Positions 1 through 7,036 of a stretch of DNA of 12,768 nt are shown in pieces. Source of the DNA: Gammaproteobacteria bacterium (GTDB lineage: Bacteria > Pseudomonadota > Gammaproteobacteria > GRL18); contig JAGLFC010000101.1 of the NCBI GenBank assembly GCA_023144715.1, positions 1 to 12,768 on the forward strand. Reading direction: 5' to 3'. Numbering within the stretch: the first letter of the stretch is position 1; each line of letters begins with the position of its first letter. The notes beneath the pieces were generated by a model. It had not been told where the DNA came from. It saw nothing but the letters and a program-made list of their open reading frames with translations, and ran no database searches. The translations under genes were made by a program, and so were the position numbers.

Positions 1-746
1 ATTTTTTTGAAGAACTTGAAAAAGCCATTAAAGATTCATGGCCCAAGCCTAAAATGCTGGTATTAAATTTTCCGGGTAATCCCACCACTGAATGTGTTGA
101 GCTAGACTTTTTTGAAAAAGTGGTCAAAATTGCTCGTGAACATGAAATTTGGGTGGTACACGATATTGCCTATGCAGAAATTGCCTTTGATGGTTATAAA
201 GCTCCGTCAATATTACAAGTAGAAGGGGCTAAAGAAATTGCGGTAGAATTTTATTCACTGTCAAAAACCTATAATATGCCCGGTTGGCGTGTGGGTTTTA
301 TGTGTGGTAATCCGACCTTAGTGGCGGCTTTAACTCGTATTAAATCCTATTTAGACTATGGTATGTTTACTCCTATTCAAGTGGCTGCTATTCAAGCACT
401 TGATGGCCCTCAGGATTGCATTAAAGAAATACGTGATATGTATCAAGCTCGTCGTGATGTCTTATGTGGAGGATTAAATACACTGGGTTGGAATGTAGTA
501 CCTCCTAAAGCCACCATGTTTGTCTGGGCACCTATTCCTGATGAATACAAAGAGATGGGATCGATTGAATTTTCTAAAAAACTGCTCATAGAAGCAAAAG
601 TGGCTGTTTCTCCAGGGATTGGTTTTGGTGAATATGGTGATGATCATGTACGTTTTAGCTTGATTGAAAATGAACATAGAACCCGTCAGGCGGTACGAGG
701 CATACGAGAAATGTTTAAAAAAGATAAAGTGGGTGCATTTAGCTAG
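1..746 (+). CDS. alaC: AlaC-type alanine/glutamate-pyruvate aminotransferase, 3' part
   Basis: Class I/II PLP-dependent aminotransferase that makes alanine from pyruvate with glutamate as amino donor, in the cytoplasm. The 5' end lies outside the window. The reading frame is open from base 3, and the first in-frame ATG (54) is internal, because the 17 codons before it (beginning FFEELEKAIKDSWPKPK) continue the family sequence. About 247 residues are visible; the family is near 400, so roughly the first 150 are missing. The pyridoxal-phosphate lysine is in SLSKTYNMPGWRVGF (lysine codon 264-266). The NFPGNPT motif (from about base 66), VVHDIAYAEI, and the C-terminal VSPGIGFGEYGDDHVRFSLIEN stretch are typical of AlaC. 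The alaC-hom arrangement links pyruvate-derived and aspartate-derived amino acid synthesis. Close relatives among class I aminotransferases could have other substrates, but the match to AlaC is good. Confidence 0.93.
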   Translation, partial: FFEELEKAIKDSWPKPKMLVLNFPGNPTTECVELDFFEKVVKIAREHEIWVVHDIAYAEIAFDGYKAPSILQVEGAKEIAVEFYSLSKTYNMPGWRVGFMCGNPTLVAALTRIKSYLDYGMFTPIQVAAIQALDGPQDCIKEIRDMYQARRDVLCGGLNTLGWNVVPPKATMFVWAPIPDEYKEMGSIEFSKKLLIEAKVAVSPGIGFGEYGDDHVRFSLIENEHRTRQAVRGIREMFKKDKVGAFS

Positions 747-804
747 ATGATAAATGGCTTTTACGGTACAATATTTACATAAAAATGTAATTAATTTAAT
801 TTAT

Positions 805-808
805 GGAG
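805..808 (+). promoter_or_regulatory. Ribosome binding site selecting the TTG start of hom
   Basis: GGAG sits six bases upstream of TTG 815, and its first G is the last base of the competing ATG at 803. The AT-rich stretch before 803 has no purine-rich match to the 16S rRNA tail. This favours translation from the TTG and removes four residues from the longer version. Confidence 0.6.
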
Positions 809-814
809 AATCTT

Positions 815-2128
815 TTGGAACCAGTTAAGGTTGGCCTAATAGGCCTAGGTACGGTCGGTGGCGGTACGGTAAATGTCTTACAACATAATGCCAAAGAAAT
901 ATCACGTCGTGCTGGACGTGGGATTGTGATCAGTCATGCTGCGGCACGAGATATTAATAAGCCTCGTATTTGCCAAACCGATGGTATTAAACTAACAGAA
1001 GATCCTCTTGAAGTCGTGGCTGATCCTGATGTATCTATTATCGTTGAGCTGATTGGTGGTGATACATTAGCACGTGAACTGGTGCTAAAAGCCATTGCCA
1101 ATGGTAAACATGTGGTCACTGCCAACAAGGCATTGATCGCTAAACATGGTAATGAAATTTTTTCAGCAGCACAAAAGCAGGGTGTTATGGTGGCTTTTGA
1201 AGCCGCGGTTGCAGGAGGCATTCCGATTATTAAAGCCATTCGTGAAGGTTTGGCAGGTAATCATATTGAATGGTTAGCAGGTATTATTAATGGTACAGGT
1301 AATTTTATTCTGACCGAAATGCGTGATAAACAGCGTGACTTTGATTCTGTGTTAGCAGAAGCACAGCGTTTAGGCTATGCTGAAGCCGATCCGACCTTTG
1401 ATGTGGAAGGGATTGATGCCGCTCATAAATTGACTATTTTAGCATCCATTGCCTTTGGTGTGCCTTTACAATTTGAAAAAGCGTATACCGAAGGTATCAG
1501 CAAAATCACTCGTGAAGATGTCGATTATGCCAGTGAGTTAGGTTTTACTATTAAACATTTAGGTGTATCACGTCGTACCGATAAAGGTATTGAACTTCGT
1601 GTTCATCCCACATTGATTTCAAAGCGTCGTTTAATTGCTAATGTCGATGGTGTGATGAATGCCGTACTCGTTAAGGGTGATGCGGTTGGAGCCACCTTAT
1701 ATTATGGAGCAGGGGCTGGTGCAGAGCCAACGGCTTCTGCGGTAGTAGGTGACATTGTAGATGTAGTGCGTGTCTTGACCTCTGATCCAGAAAATCGTGT
1801 GCCTCATTTAGCTTTTCAGCCTGATTCTTTATCTGATACCCCTATCTTAGCCATTGATGAAATTGAAACGGCTTATTATTTGCGTATTACAGCGTCTGAT
1901 CAAGCAGGTGTATTAGCCAATATCACCACTATTTTGGCAAACAATGGTATTAGTATTGATTCTATGTTGCAAAAAGAGCATAGCTCAGAGGATAAAGCGA
2001 CCATTATTATTATTACTCATACTACAATTGAAAAGAATATGAATACTGCTTTAGAAAAAATTCACGCACTGGATGTGATTGATGGTGATGTGGTGCGTAT
2101 TCGTTTAGAACATTTAGATGCGGAGTAA
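815..2128 (+). CDS. hom: Homoserine dehydrogenase
   Basis: Reduces aspartate semialdehyde to homoserine with NAD(P)H, the branch step toward threonine and methionine. This is the monofunctional form with a C-terminal ACT domain, about 437 residues. Order: nucleotide-binding domain (residues 1-130, GLGTVG at 10-15), catalytic domain (about 134-312) and ACT domain (about 354-431, probably threonine feedback). With start 815, catalytic residues by comparison with yeast enzyme are K105 (TANKALIAKHG), E190 (YAEADPT), D201 and K205 (DAAHK). The start is debatable. An ATG at 803 is in frame, but nothing like a ribosome binding site precedes it, and its own bases form GGAG (805-808) six bases before a TTG at 815. 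The TTG start gives MEPVKVGLIGLG, matching the MKPVKVG beginning I recall from pseudomonad Hom. The 68-base gap after alaC has no clear terminator, so co-transcription is likely. Confidence 0.96.
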   Translation: MEPVKVGLIGLGTVGGGTVNVLQHNAKEISRRAGRGIVISHAAARDINKPRICQTDGIKLTEDPLEVVADPDVSIIVELIGGDTLARELVLKAIANGKHVVTANKALIAKHGNEIFSAAQKQGVMVAFEAAVAGGIPIIKAIREGLAGNHIEWLAGIINGTGNFILTEMRDKQRDFDSVLAEAQRLGYAEADPTFDVEGIDAAHKLTILASIAFGVPLQFEKAYTEGISKITREDVDYASELGFTIKHLGVSRRTDKGIELRVHPTLISKRRLIANVDGVMNAVLVKGDAVGATLYYGAGAGAEPTASAVVGDIVDVVRVLTSDPENRVPHLAFQPDSLSDTPILAIDEIETAYYLRITASDQAGVLANITTILANNGISIDSMLQKEHSSEDKATIIIITHTTIEKNMNTALEKIHALDVIDGDVVRIRLEHLDAE

Positions 2129-2152
2129 ACTTATTTTAAGACAATTTGTTTG

Positions 2153-3256
2153 ATGTTTAAAAAAACAGTGACGCTTCTTGTGCCGGGTCTTATTGATTCG
2201 GTACTTGCTTTAAATGCTTTACAAAAAATACCCTCCCAAGAACTACCCGATCTAGCCACTTTTTCCCTTTTTTTGTCTCGTGGTCAAAATAAGACTTCCC
2301 AAAAAAATGATCACAGTGATGATGATTTTTATACTTGCTTATTTAAAATTTTACCTTTAAAAGAAACGACTCGGCCACTGCCTATTGCTCCTGTCTCTAT
2401 GCAATATGATAGTCAGCAAATAGAAGCACCCAAATTATTGAATAATCAATGGGTGATGAGAATTGATCCCTGTTTTATGGTCGCTGATAGAGATCAGCTT
2501 GTTTTAGCTAATATAGGTAATATGGATTTATCTTTACAAGAAGCTAAACAATTGGCTGAGGAAATTAAACAATTTTATCGTCAATATGATGAAGCAATTT
2601 TTTGGGATATTGAGGTGCTTTCAGCAAAACGTTGGTATTTGATTTCAGAGAAGCCCATTAATATTGACACAGTTCCGCCCGAAAAAGTACTAGGGCAATC
2701 AATTAAACCCTATTTATTTCGTGCTAACAATAAAGAACAGCGAGAATGGCTGAATCTCTTTAATGAATTTCAAATGATTTTACATCAAAGCCCTATTAAC
2801 AAAATAAGGCAAAAAAATAATAAAGCACCGATTAATAGTCTATGGTTTTGGGGGCAAAGTGAATATTGTTCTCTGGAGAGCGAGCAAAATAAATCGCTCA
2901 TGGTTTATAGTCATAATAGTGTTGCTCAAGGTCTGGCATTCATTCATGGTGGACACTATGCTGATCTTCCAGAATATTATGTCACAGGCTCTGCTATGGA
3001 TCAGGATTGTCTTTATATTATTGATGACTTCTCTCGTGCCTTACAAAATAAAGATATTTTTCAATGGGTAGGATTATTGGAGGTCTTTGAAAAAAATTAT
3101 TTAATACCGATATTGGCAGAGATTAAAGCAGGGAATATTGCTCATTTAGAATTAGTGTCTCCAACAGGAAAGAAGATTTTAATCACTCAAAAACTACTAG
3201 CACGTTGGTGGAGAAAAAAACAAAAATTTATCCACTATTTCACAAAAAAAAGATAA
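2153..3256 (+). CDS. RpfE-type (COG4255) protein of unknown function
   Basis: A 367-residue soluble protein without signal peptide or membrane segment. I recognise it as the family annotated 'regulatory protein, RpfE type' or, misleadingly, as a phosphoglycerate-mutase-like protein. The matching stretches are an N-terminal LLVPGL, WVMRIDPCFMVADRDQLVLA (about 100-119), a central RWYL, NEFQMILHQSPIN (204-216) and INSLWFWG (227-234). The family usually reads NSLWxWGGG at that last motif; here QSEY follows the first G, so the glycine run is reduced. The last 20 residues are rich in lysine and tryptophan. No molecular function is established that I can name; in Xanthomonas rpfE lies beside recJ in the rpf cluster. 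The gene begins 24 bases after hom and is probably in its operon. A TTG at 2150 could also start it, but the ATG at 2153 is preferred. The ribosome binding site is weak. Confidence 0.8.
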   Translation: MFKKTVTLLVPGLIDSVLALNALQKIPSQELPDLATFSLFLSRGQNKTSQKNDHSDDDFYTCLFKILPLKETTRPLPIAPVSMQYDSQQIEAPKLLNNQWVMRIDPCFMVADRDQLVLANIGNMDLSLQEAKQLAEEIKQFYRQYDEAIFWDIEVLSAKRWYLISEKPINIDTVPPEKVLGQSIKPYLFRANNKEQREWLNLFNEFQMILHQSPINKIRQKNNKAPINSLWFWGQSEYCSLESEQNKSLMVYSHNSVAQGLAFIHGGHYADLPEYYVTGSAMDQDCLYIIDDFSRALQNKDIFQWVGLLEVFEKNYLIPILAEIKAGNIAHLELVSPTGKKILITQKLLARWWRKKQKFIHYFTKKR

Positions 3257-3262
3257 ATTTTT
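3222..3262. repeat. 11-base perfect inverted repeat across the end of the RpfE-type gene
   Basis: Arms AAAAATTTATC (3222-3232) and GATAAATTTTT (3252-3262) are perfect reverse complements around a 19-base loop that includes the last sense codons; the stop codon (3254-3256) lies in the right arm. The right arm ends in five Ts that pair with the As of the left arm, a layout seen in AT-rich intrinsic terminators. However, the stem has a single G-C pair, so it would be a weak terminator. It may be partial termination before the rhodanese gene, or chance in AT-rich sequence. Confidence 0.35.
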
Positions 3263-3273
3263 ATATGAATATC

Positions 3274-3301
3274 TGGATTTTATACTTGTAAGAGCTATAC
3301 T
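3274..3301 (+). promoter_or_regulatory. Weak candidate promoter for the rhodanese gene
   Basis: TATACT (3296-3301) is a good -10 box, with TGGATT (3274-3279) as a poor -35 at 16 bases. Another TATACT lies at 3281-3286. The 93-base gap and the possible upstream terminator make a separate promoter reasonable, but the match is weak. Confidence 0.25.
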
Positions 3302-3349
3302 TATTTAAAAATGGCTACATTATAAATAATTTATTTGGAGATATAGCGA

Positions 3350-4195
3350 ATGCCAAGTGTGTTTTTTCAAAAAACTTTCTCTCATCTTTTTTCAATAATA
3401 ACATGTTTATTTTTTTCTCATACTTTATTGGCTGCGACTGCCTCTGGTGATGATTTTCCTGGGCGAATCATGTTTCCTCAAGTGAATACCTTGAGTAGTA
3501 CAGTATTACATAATAAAATACAAAAAGATGAAGTGATAGTCGTTGACGTGCGCTCTGAATTTGAATTTAATACCTTAAATATTGTGGGTTCAATTCATGT
3601 GCCCGTTGCTAAAAAAACATTTACAACAAAAATACAAGAATTACGCAACAATAGTCATAAACAAATTGTTTTTTATTGTAATGGACGTACCTGTCTTAAA
3701 TCTTATAAGGCCACTGTAAAAGCGATTAAAAGTAATATTAATAACTGCTATACTTATGATGCGGGCATTTTTGAATGGGCATTAAAATATCCTGATTTTG
3801 CGTCTTTATTGGGTGAATCTCCTGTAAAAGAAAATCAGATTATCTCTAAAGAAGAATTTAGTAATCACTTGCTGAGTGTCGATGATTTTGAAAAAGGTAT
3901 TTTGCAAGATAATACGAAAGTATATGATGTGAGAGATCGGGAACAACGTCGTGGTGGCAGCGGATTATTTATGTTTCGTGATAAATCTGTGAGTCTCGAT
4001 AATACTAAAAAACTTAAAAAAATTATTGCAAAAGCGATTCAAAATAATGAAACCTTGTATTTTTATGACATGAAAGGCAAGCAAGTTAGATGGTTACAAT
4101 ATTTTCTTAAAAAAGAAGGTCTTGAACAATACTTTTTTATGAAAGGTGGTGCTGGTGCTTACTACAAAATTTTACAAGAAAGACAAGGATTATAA
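3350..4195 (+). CDS. Exported protein with two rhodanese-like domains, the second lacking the catalytic cysteine
   Basis: A 281-residue protein starting at ATG 3350 with GGAG (3337-3340) nine bases upstream. Residues 1 to about 29 form a signal peptide: a hydrophobic run (FSIITCLFFSHTLLA) followed by AATAS, with likely cleavage near residue 29. Domain 1 (about 50-155) has VVDVRSEFEF (64-73), IVGSIHVPV and the active-site loop FYCNGRTCLKS, where C110 is the probable persulfide cysteine and C115 a second one. Domain 2 (about 165-280) has KVYDVRDREQ (190-199) and ends in FMKGGAGAYY, but its loop reads YFYDMKGKQVRW, with D240 where a cysteine is expected. It should therefore be non-catalytic, perhaps binding or structural. 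This order is the reverse of classical thiosulfate sulfurtransferases, whose C-terminal domain is active. A periplasmic role in sulfur transfer or redox sensing is inference; the substrate is unknown. The gene converges on purF. Confidence 0.85.
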   Translation: MPSVFFQKTFSHLFSIITCLFFSHTLLAATASGDDFPGRIMFPQVNTLSSTVLHNKIQKDEVIVVDVRSEFEFNTLNIVGSIHVPVAKKTFTTKIQELRNNSHKQIVFYCNGRTCLKSYKATVKAIKSNINNCYTYDAGIFEWALKYPDFASLLGESPVKENQIISKEEFSNHLLSVDDFEKGILQDNTKVYDVRDREQRRGGSGLFMFRDKSVSLDNTKKLKKIIAKAIQNNETLYFYDMKGKQVRWLQYFLKKEGLEQYFFMKGGAGAYYKILQERQGL

Positions 4196-4232
4196 ATTTA
4201 GCATGATTCATTTAATGTAGTTTTTACGTGTC

Positions 4233-4281
4233 TATTTTCTTACGTTCACTCACATTTTTATTTTTGTCTCGTAAGAAAATA
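4233..4281. terminator. 12-base perfect inverted repeat between convergent genes
   Basis: Arms TATTTTCTTACG (4233-4244) and CGTAAGAAAATA (4270-4281) are perfect reverse complements, separated by a T-rich 25-base loop. The repeat fills most of the 94-base gap between the ends of the rhodanese gene and purF, where a bidirectional terminator would be expected. It departs from the classic form: the loop is long, G-C pairs are few, and no T run follows either arm. It may still pause or protect 3' ends. Confidence 0.4.
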
Positions 4282-4289
4282 TTAAGAGG

Positions 4290-5801
4290 TTAATTACTAT
4301 TATGAATATCAAGGACATCATTTTCTTTATCTAAATGGTTTTGCATTGCATTATCATTACGACGTTGGTTAATAGCATCTAAATAATTTTGATCAATATC
4401 GCCTGTTACATATTTGCCATTAAATACAGAACAGTCAAACTCCGTAATATGTGTTTTATCCCGATGACAAGCCTGAATAAGATCATCTAAATCCTGATAA
4501 ATAAGCCAATCTGCACCAATAGCTTCCGCGACTTCTTTTGTGCTACGCTGATGAGCCACAAATTCTTCAGGTGAAGGCATATCAATTCCATAAACATTAG
4601 GATATTTAACCGCGGGTGAAGCCGATGCAAAAAAAACTTTTTTAGCCCCTGCATCACGTGCCATTTTGACAATTTGATTGGATGTTGTACCACGAACAAT
4701 AGAATCATCTACCAAGAGAACATTTCTACCTTTGAACTCTAATTCCATTGCATTCAGTTTTTTCTTAACAGAACTTTTTCGCTCTTTTTGACCAGGCATA
4801 ATAAATGTACGACCAATATAGCGATTTTTGATAAAGCCTTCTCGATAGCGTATACCTAAAGTATTTGCTAATTCAAGTGCCGAAGAGCGACTGGTATCAG
4901 GAATAGGCATCACGACATCAATATCATGATCAGGGTAGGTTTTTAATATTTTTTGTGCGAGCTTTTCACCCATTCTAAGACGTGCTTTATAGACAGAAAT
5001 ATTATCTATAATAGAGTCAGGTCGAGCAAAATAGACATGCTCAAAAATACAAGGCGTATAAGATGTTTTTTCTGCACATTGCTGTATAAATACATCGCCT
5101 TTTGCGGTGATAATCACTGCTTCACCGGGTTTTATATCATCAATTAATTCAAAGCCTTGAACATCCAGAGCAACACTTTCAGAAGCAATACAATATTCGG
5201 TACCTTGTTTACTTTCACGTTTACCATACACAATAGGGCGGATACCATGCGTATCACGAAAACCCACAATGCCATAGCCTGTGATCATTGCGACACTTGC
5301 ATAAGCACCACGACAGCGTTTATGAACCGCACTAATGGCATTAAAAACATCTTCTTCATTAATACGTAACTTATGGGATTGTTGCATTTCATGAGCAAAG
5401 ATATTGAGTAAGACTTCAGAATCAGAATTGGTATTAAGATGTCTTAGATCTTGATTAAAAATTTCTTCTTTTAGCTCAATGGCATTGGTGAGATTACCAT
5501 TGTGTGCCAGTGCAATGCCATAAGGTGAATTGACATATAATGGTTGTGCCTCAGCTGAAGATGAGCTACCTGCTGTGGGATAGCGTACATGTCCAATACC
5601 CATATTACCTTGTAAACGTAACATATCCTTAGTAGAAAAAACGTCTTTAACTAAGCCATTACCTTTACGTAAATAAAGCCTGTCATCATCATAGGTGACA
5701 ATTCCAGCAGCATCTTGTCCCCTATGTTGTAGTACTGCTAATCCATCATATAATTCTTGATTTACATTATTGTTTGCTACAATAGCGATAATGCCACACA
5801 T
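4290..5801 (-). CDS. purF: Amidophosphoribosyltransferase
   Basis: First committed enzyme of purine synthesis: converts PRPP and glutamine to 5-phosphoribosylamine, in the cytoplasm. The 503 residues are close to E. coli PurF (505). The N-terminal Ntn glutaminase domain begins MCGIIAIV with Cys2 as nucleophile and no propeptide, so this is the E. coli type rather than the Bacillus type with propeptide and iron-sulfur cluster. Seen in order: HVRYPTAG (71-78), HNGNLTN (100-106), FEHVYFARPDS (253-263) and the PRPP-binding loop VLLVDDSIVRGTTS (361-374). The last 25 or so residues are hydrophilic and Asn/Asp-rich, the usual variable tail. It starts 15 bases after the cvpA stop, with TAGGT eight bases before the ATG. 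No recognisable PurR operator was found. Confidence 0.98.
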   Translation of the reverse strand: MCGIIAIVANNNVNQELYDGLAVLQHRGQDAAGIVTYDDDRLYLRKGNGLVKDVFSTKDMLRLQGNMGIGHVRYPTAGSSSSAEAQPLYVNSPYGIALAHNGNLTNAIELKEEIFNQDLRHLNTNSDSEVLLNIFAHEMQQSHKLRINEEDVFNAISAVHKRCRGAYASVAMITGYGIVGFRDTHGIRPIVYGKRESKQGTEYCIASESVALDVQGFELIDDIKPGEAVIITAKGDVFIQQCAEKTSYTPCIFEHVYFARPDSIIDNISVYKARLRMGEKLAQKILKTYPDHDIDVVMPIPDTSRSSALELANTLGIRYREGFIKNRYIGRTFIMPGQKERKSSVKKKLNAMELEFKGRNVLLVDDSIVRGTTSNQIVKMARDAGAKKVFFASASPAVKYPNVYGIDMPSPEEFVAHQRSTKEVAEAIGADWLIYQDLDDLIQACHRDKTHITEFDCSVFNGKYVTGDIDQNYLDAINQRRNDNAMQNHLDKENDVLDIHNSN

Positions 5802-5816
5802 AGTGTTATACCTAAG

Positions 5817-6314
5817 CTAATAGTGAAGTTTTTCAGCAATATCAAGCGGTAAAAAGGGCTTGATAGAGACTGCAAGTTGTTGAAAATGAGGGATTAAAAT
5901 TGATTCATTCCACCAAGGATCTTGTGGTATTTGAGTCAATCCCGCTAACAAAATTAAGACAGCAACGATAATACCACCGCGGGCAATACCAAAGAGCATA
6001 CCAATAGATCGATCAGCACTAGACAGACCTGTTTTATCAACCAGTTTGGAAATAAGATTAGTGACCAAACTTGTTATAATTAAAGTTAAAATAAATAAAA
6101 TCGTGAATGATACTACCGATAATATCGAGGGAGGTAAGTTCAAATAAGGTTTCATTAATACTGACATCTGATTCATAAACATCATACTGACCCAGATGGC
6201 TAATATCCAGCCCGCCAAAGAAAGTGACTCACGTACAAAGCCACGGAATAAACTGATTATTGTTGAAATAACAATCATCATCATAATAATATAATCAGGC
6301 CAAATAAGTGACAC
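5817..6314 (-). CDS. cvpA: CvpA family membrane protein
   Basis: A 165-residue inner-membrane protein with four hydrophobic segments (about 8-25, 31-47, 62-86 and 105-126). Family signatures are the opening WPDYIIM, FRGFVRESLSLAGWILA near residue 23, and DKTGLSSADRSIGMLFGIARG in the second half. CvpA was named for colicin V production in E. coli and is required for that process and for some envelope stress tolerance; its biochemical activity is not known. The start is GTG (complement of 6312-6314), with GAGAA about seven bases upstream. The next in-frame ATGs would cut into the first membrane helix, so GTG is the likely start. It forms a pair with purF, as in E. coli and pseudomonads. Confidence 0.95.
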   Translation of the reverse strand: MSLIWPDYIIMMMIVISTIISLFRGFVRESLSLAGWILAIWVSMMFMNQMSVLMKPYLNLPPSILSVVSFTILFILTLIITSLVTNLISKLVDKTGLSSADRSIGMLFGIARGGIIVAVLILLAGLTQIPQDPWWNESILIPHFQQLAVSIKPFLPLDIAEKLHY

Positions 6315-6336
6315 TTATTATTCTCGTATCGTTACA

Positions 6337-6365
6337 ATTATAGAAAATGTATTTTATCACGTCGG
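6337..6365 (-). promoter_or_regulatory. Candidate sigma-70 promoter for cvpA-purF
   Basis: Read on the minus strand, a perfect -10 box TATAAT (complement of 6337-6342) is preceded at 17 bases by CCGACG (6360-6365), which keeps the GAC core of the -35 box. Transcription would start near 6330, leaving a short leader that just includes the cvpA ribosome binding site. It lies in the only long gap (101 bases) of the minus-strand cluster, so cvpA-purF may be expressed apart from the trp-acc-fol genes. Confidence 0.45.
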
Positions 6366-6415
6366 TAATGCTTTTAAATAAAAAATTTAATATTTAATCA
6401 ATTACTTGTTTTAAA

Positions 6416-7036
6416 TCATGTTGTTTTATATTTTACAATTTCTGTTTTATCCAGTTTAAATTGTAATTTGAGTTGTGCTTGAATTGTTAATAGTTGTGAA
6501 AATTGTAAATAGGGGCCGACTCTTAAACGGTAAAAGTGACCTCTTTTTGTGGTCACTAATTCAACATAGGCTTTAAAGCCTTTTTGCTTTAACTTATTTC
6601 GTAAATCTAAAGCATTACGTTTTTCTATAAAACTACCGACCTGTATGGCATAAACGCTATCAATATCATCACTAGTGGGTGAATTTACTTTTTTATAAGA
6701 ATTAGTATGCTCTATAAATGGATTGTTTTTATTGTCATTAATATAATCCAAATCATTGTTATCTCCTGTAACAGGGTAAGCAATAATTTTTTTTGAATCA
6801 GGCATCGTATCTGAAGGAGGAATTTTAGGTAAATCGCGTTTTAAGTTATCGGGTATATCAGGAATATTGGTACCTGAAGTAAAAGGATTTTGATGAGAGC
6901 CACCATTAAGGATCAGAGGAATAAAAATAATCCCTAATGAAACTAATACGATGGCACCAATCATACGTTGTTTTATATCAACTTTAGGTTCTTCAATGTA
7001 TTGATCTGTTTTTGAGTCTAGCTTGCTATTACTCAT
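6416..7036 (-). CDS. dedD: SPOR-domain, DedD-like membrane protein
   Basis: A 206-residue single-pass inner-membrane protein of the DedD type, which binds septal peptidoglycan and takes part in cell division. A cytoplasmic N-terminus (1-24) with IKQRMIGA precedes one transmembrane segment (about 25-45). A Pro/Asn/Asp-rich linker (46-125) would cross the periplasm, and the C-terminal SPOR domain (about 127-203) starts YAIQVGSFIEKRNALDL and contains FYRLRVGPY. Size and position between folC and cvpA agree with DedD in other gammaproteobacteria. Its start overlaps the end of folC by 8 bases, suggesting translational coupling. SPOR domains vary greatly in sequence, so the symbol rests on context as well as architecture. 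Confidence 0.9.
   Translation of the reverse strand: MSNSKLDSKTDQYIEEPKVDIKQRMIGAIVLVSLGIIFIPLILNGGSHQNPFTSGTNIPDIPDNLKRDLPKIPPSDTMPDSKKIIAYPVTGDNNDLDYINDNKNNPFIEHTNSYKKVNSPTSDDIDSVYAIQVGSFIEKRNALDLRNKLKQKGFKAYVELVTTKRGHFYRLRVGPYLQFSQLLTIQAQLKLQFKLDKTEIVKYKTT

Noticed and set aside
775..790. Hairpin TTACAT-AAAA-ATGTAA before hom
   Set aside because: Six pairs with only one G-C type pair in each arm and no T run after it; it is likely to be chance in an AT-rich gap and would not terminate alaC transcripts.
934..1239. Minus-strand open frame of 101 residues opposite hom
   Set aside because: Lies wholly within the conserved hom coding sequence; its composition is what antisense of the hom codons would give.
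2859..3071. Plus-strand 70-residue frame within the RpfE-type gene
   Set aside because: Alternative frame inside a gene whose main frame has recognisable family motifs before and after it.
2153..3256. Phosphoglycerate mutase as the function of the RpfE-type protein
   Set aside because: The label is applied to some family members in databases, but I see no metal-binding or catalytic serine motifs of the cofactor-independent mutases.
4953..5369. Plus-strand open frames opposite purF (4953-5147 and 5157-5369)
   Set aside because: Antisense to a fully conserved purF, no family resemblance and no ribosome binding sites.
6315..6415. Search for a PurR-type operator before cvpA-purF
   Set aside because: No sequence resembling the ACGCAAACGTTTGCGT consensus of enteric PurR was found in the gap.
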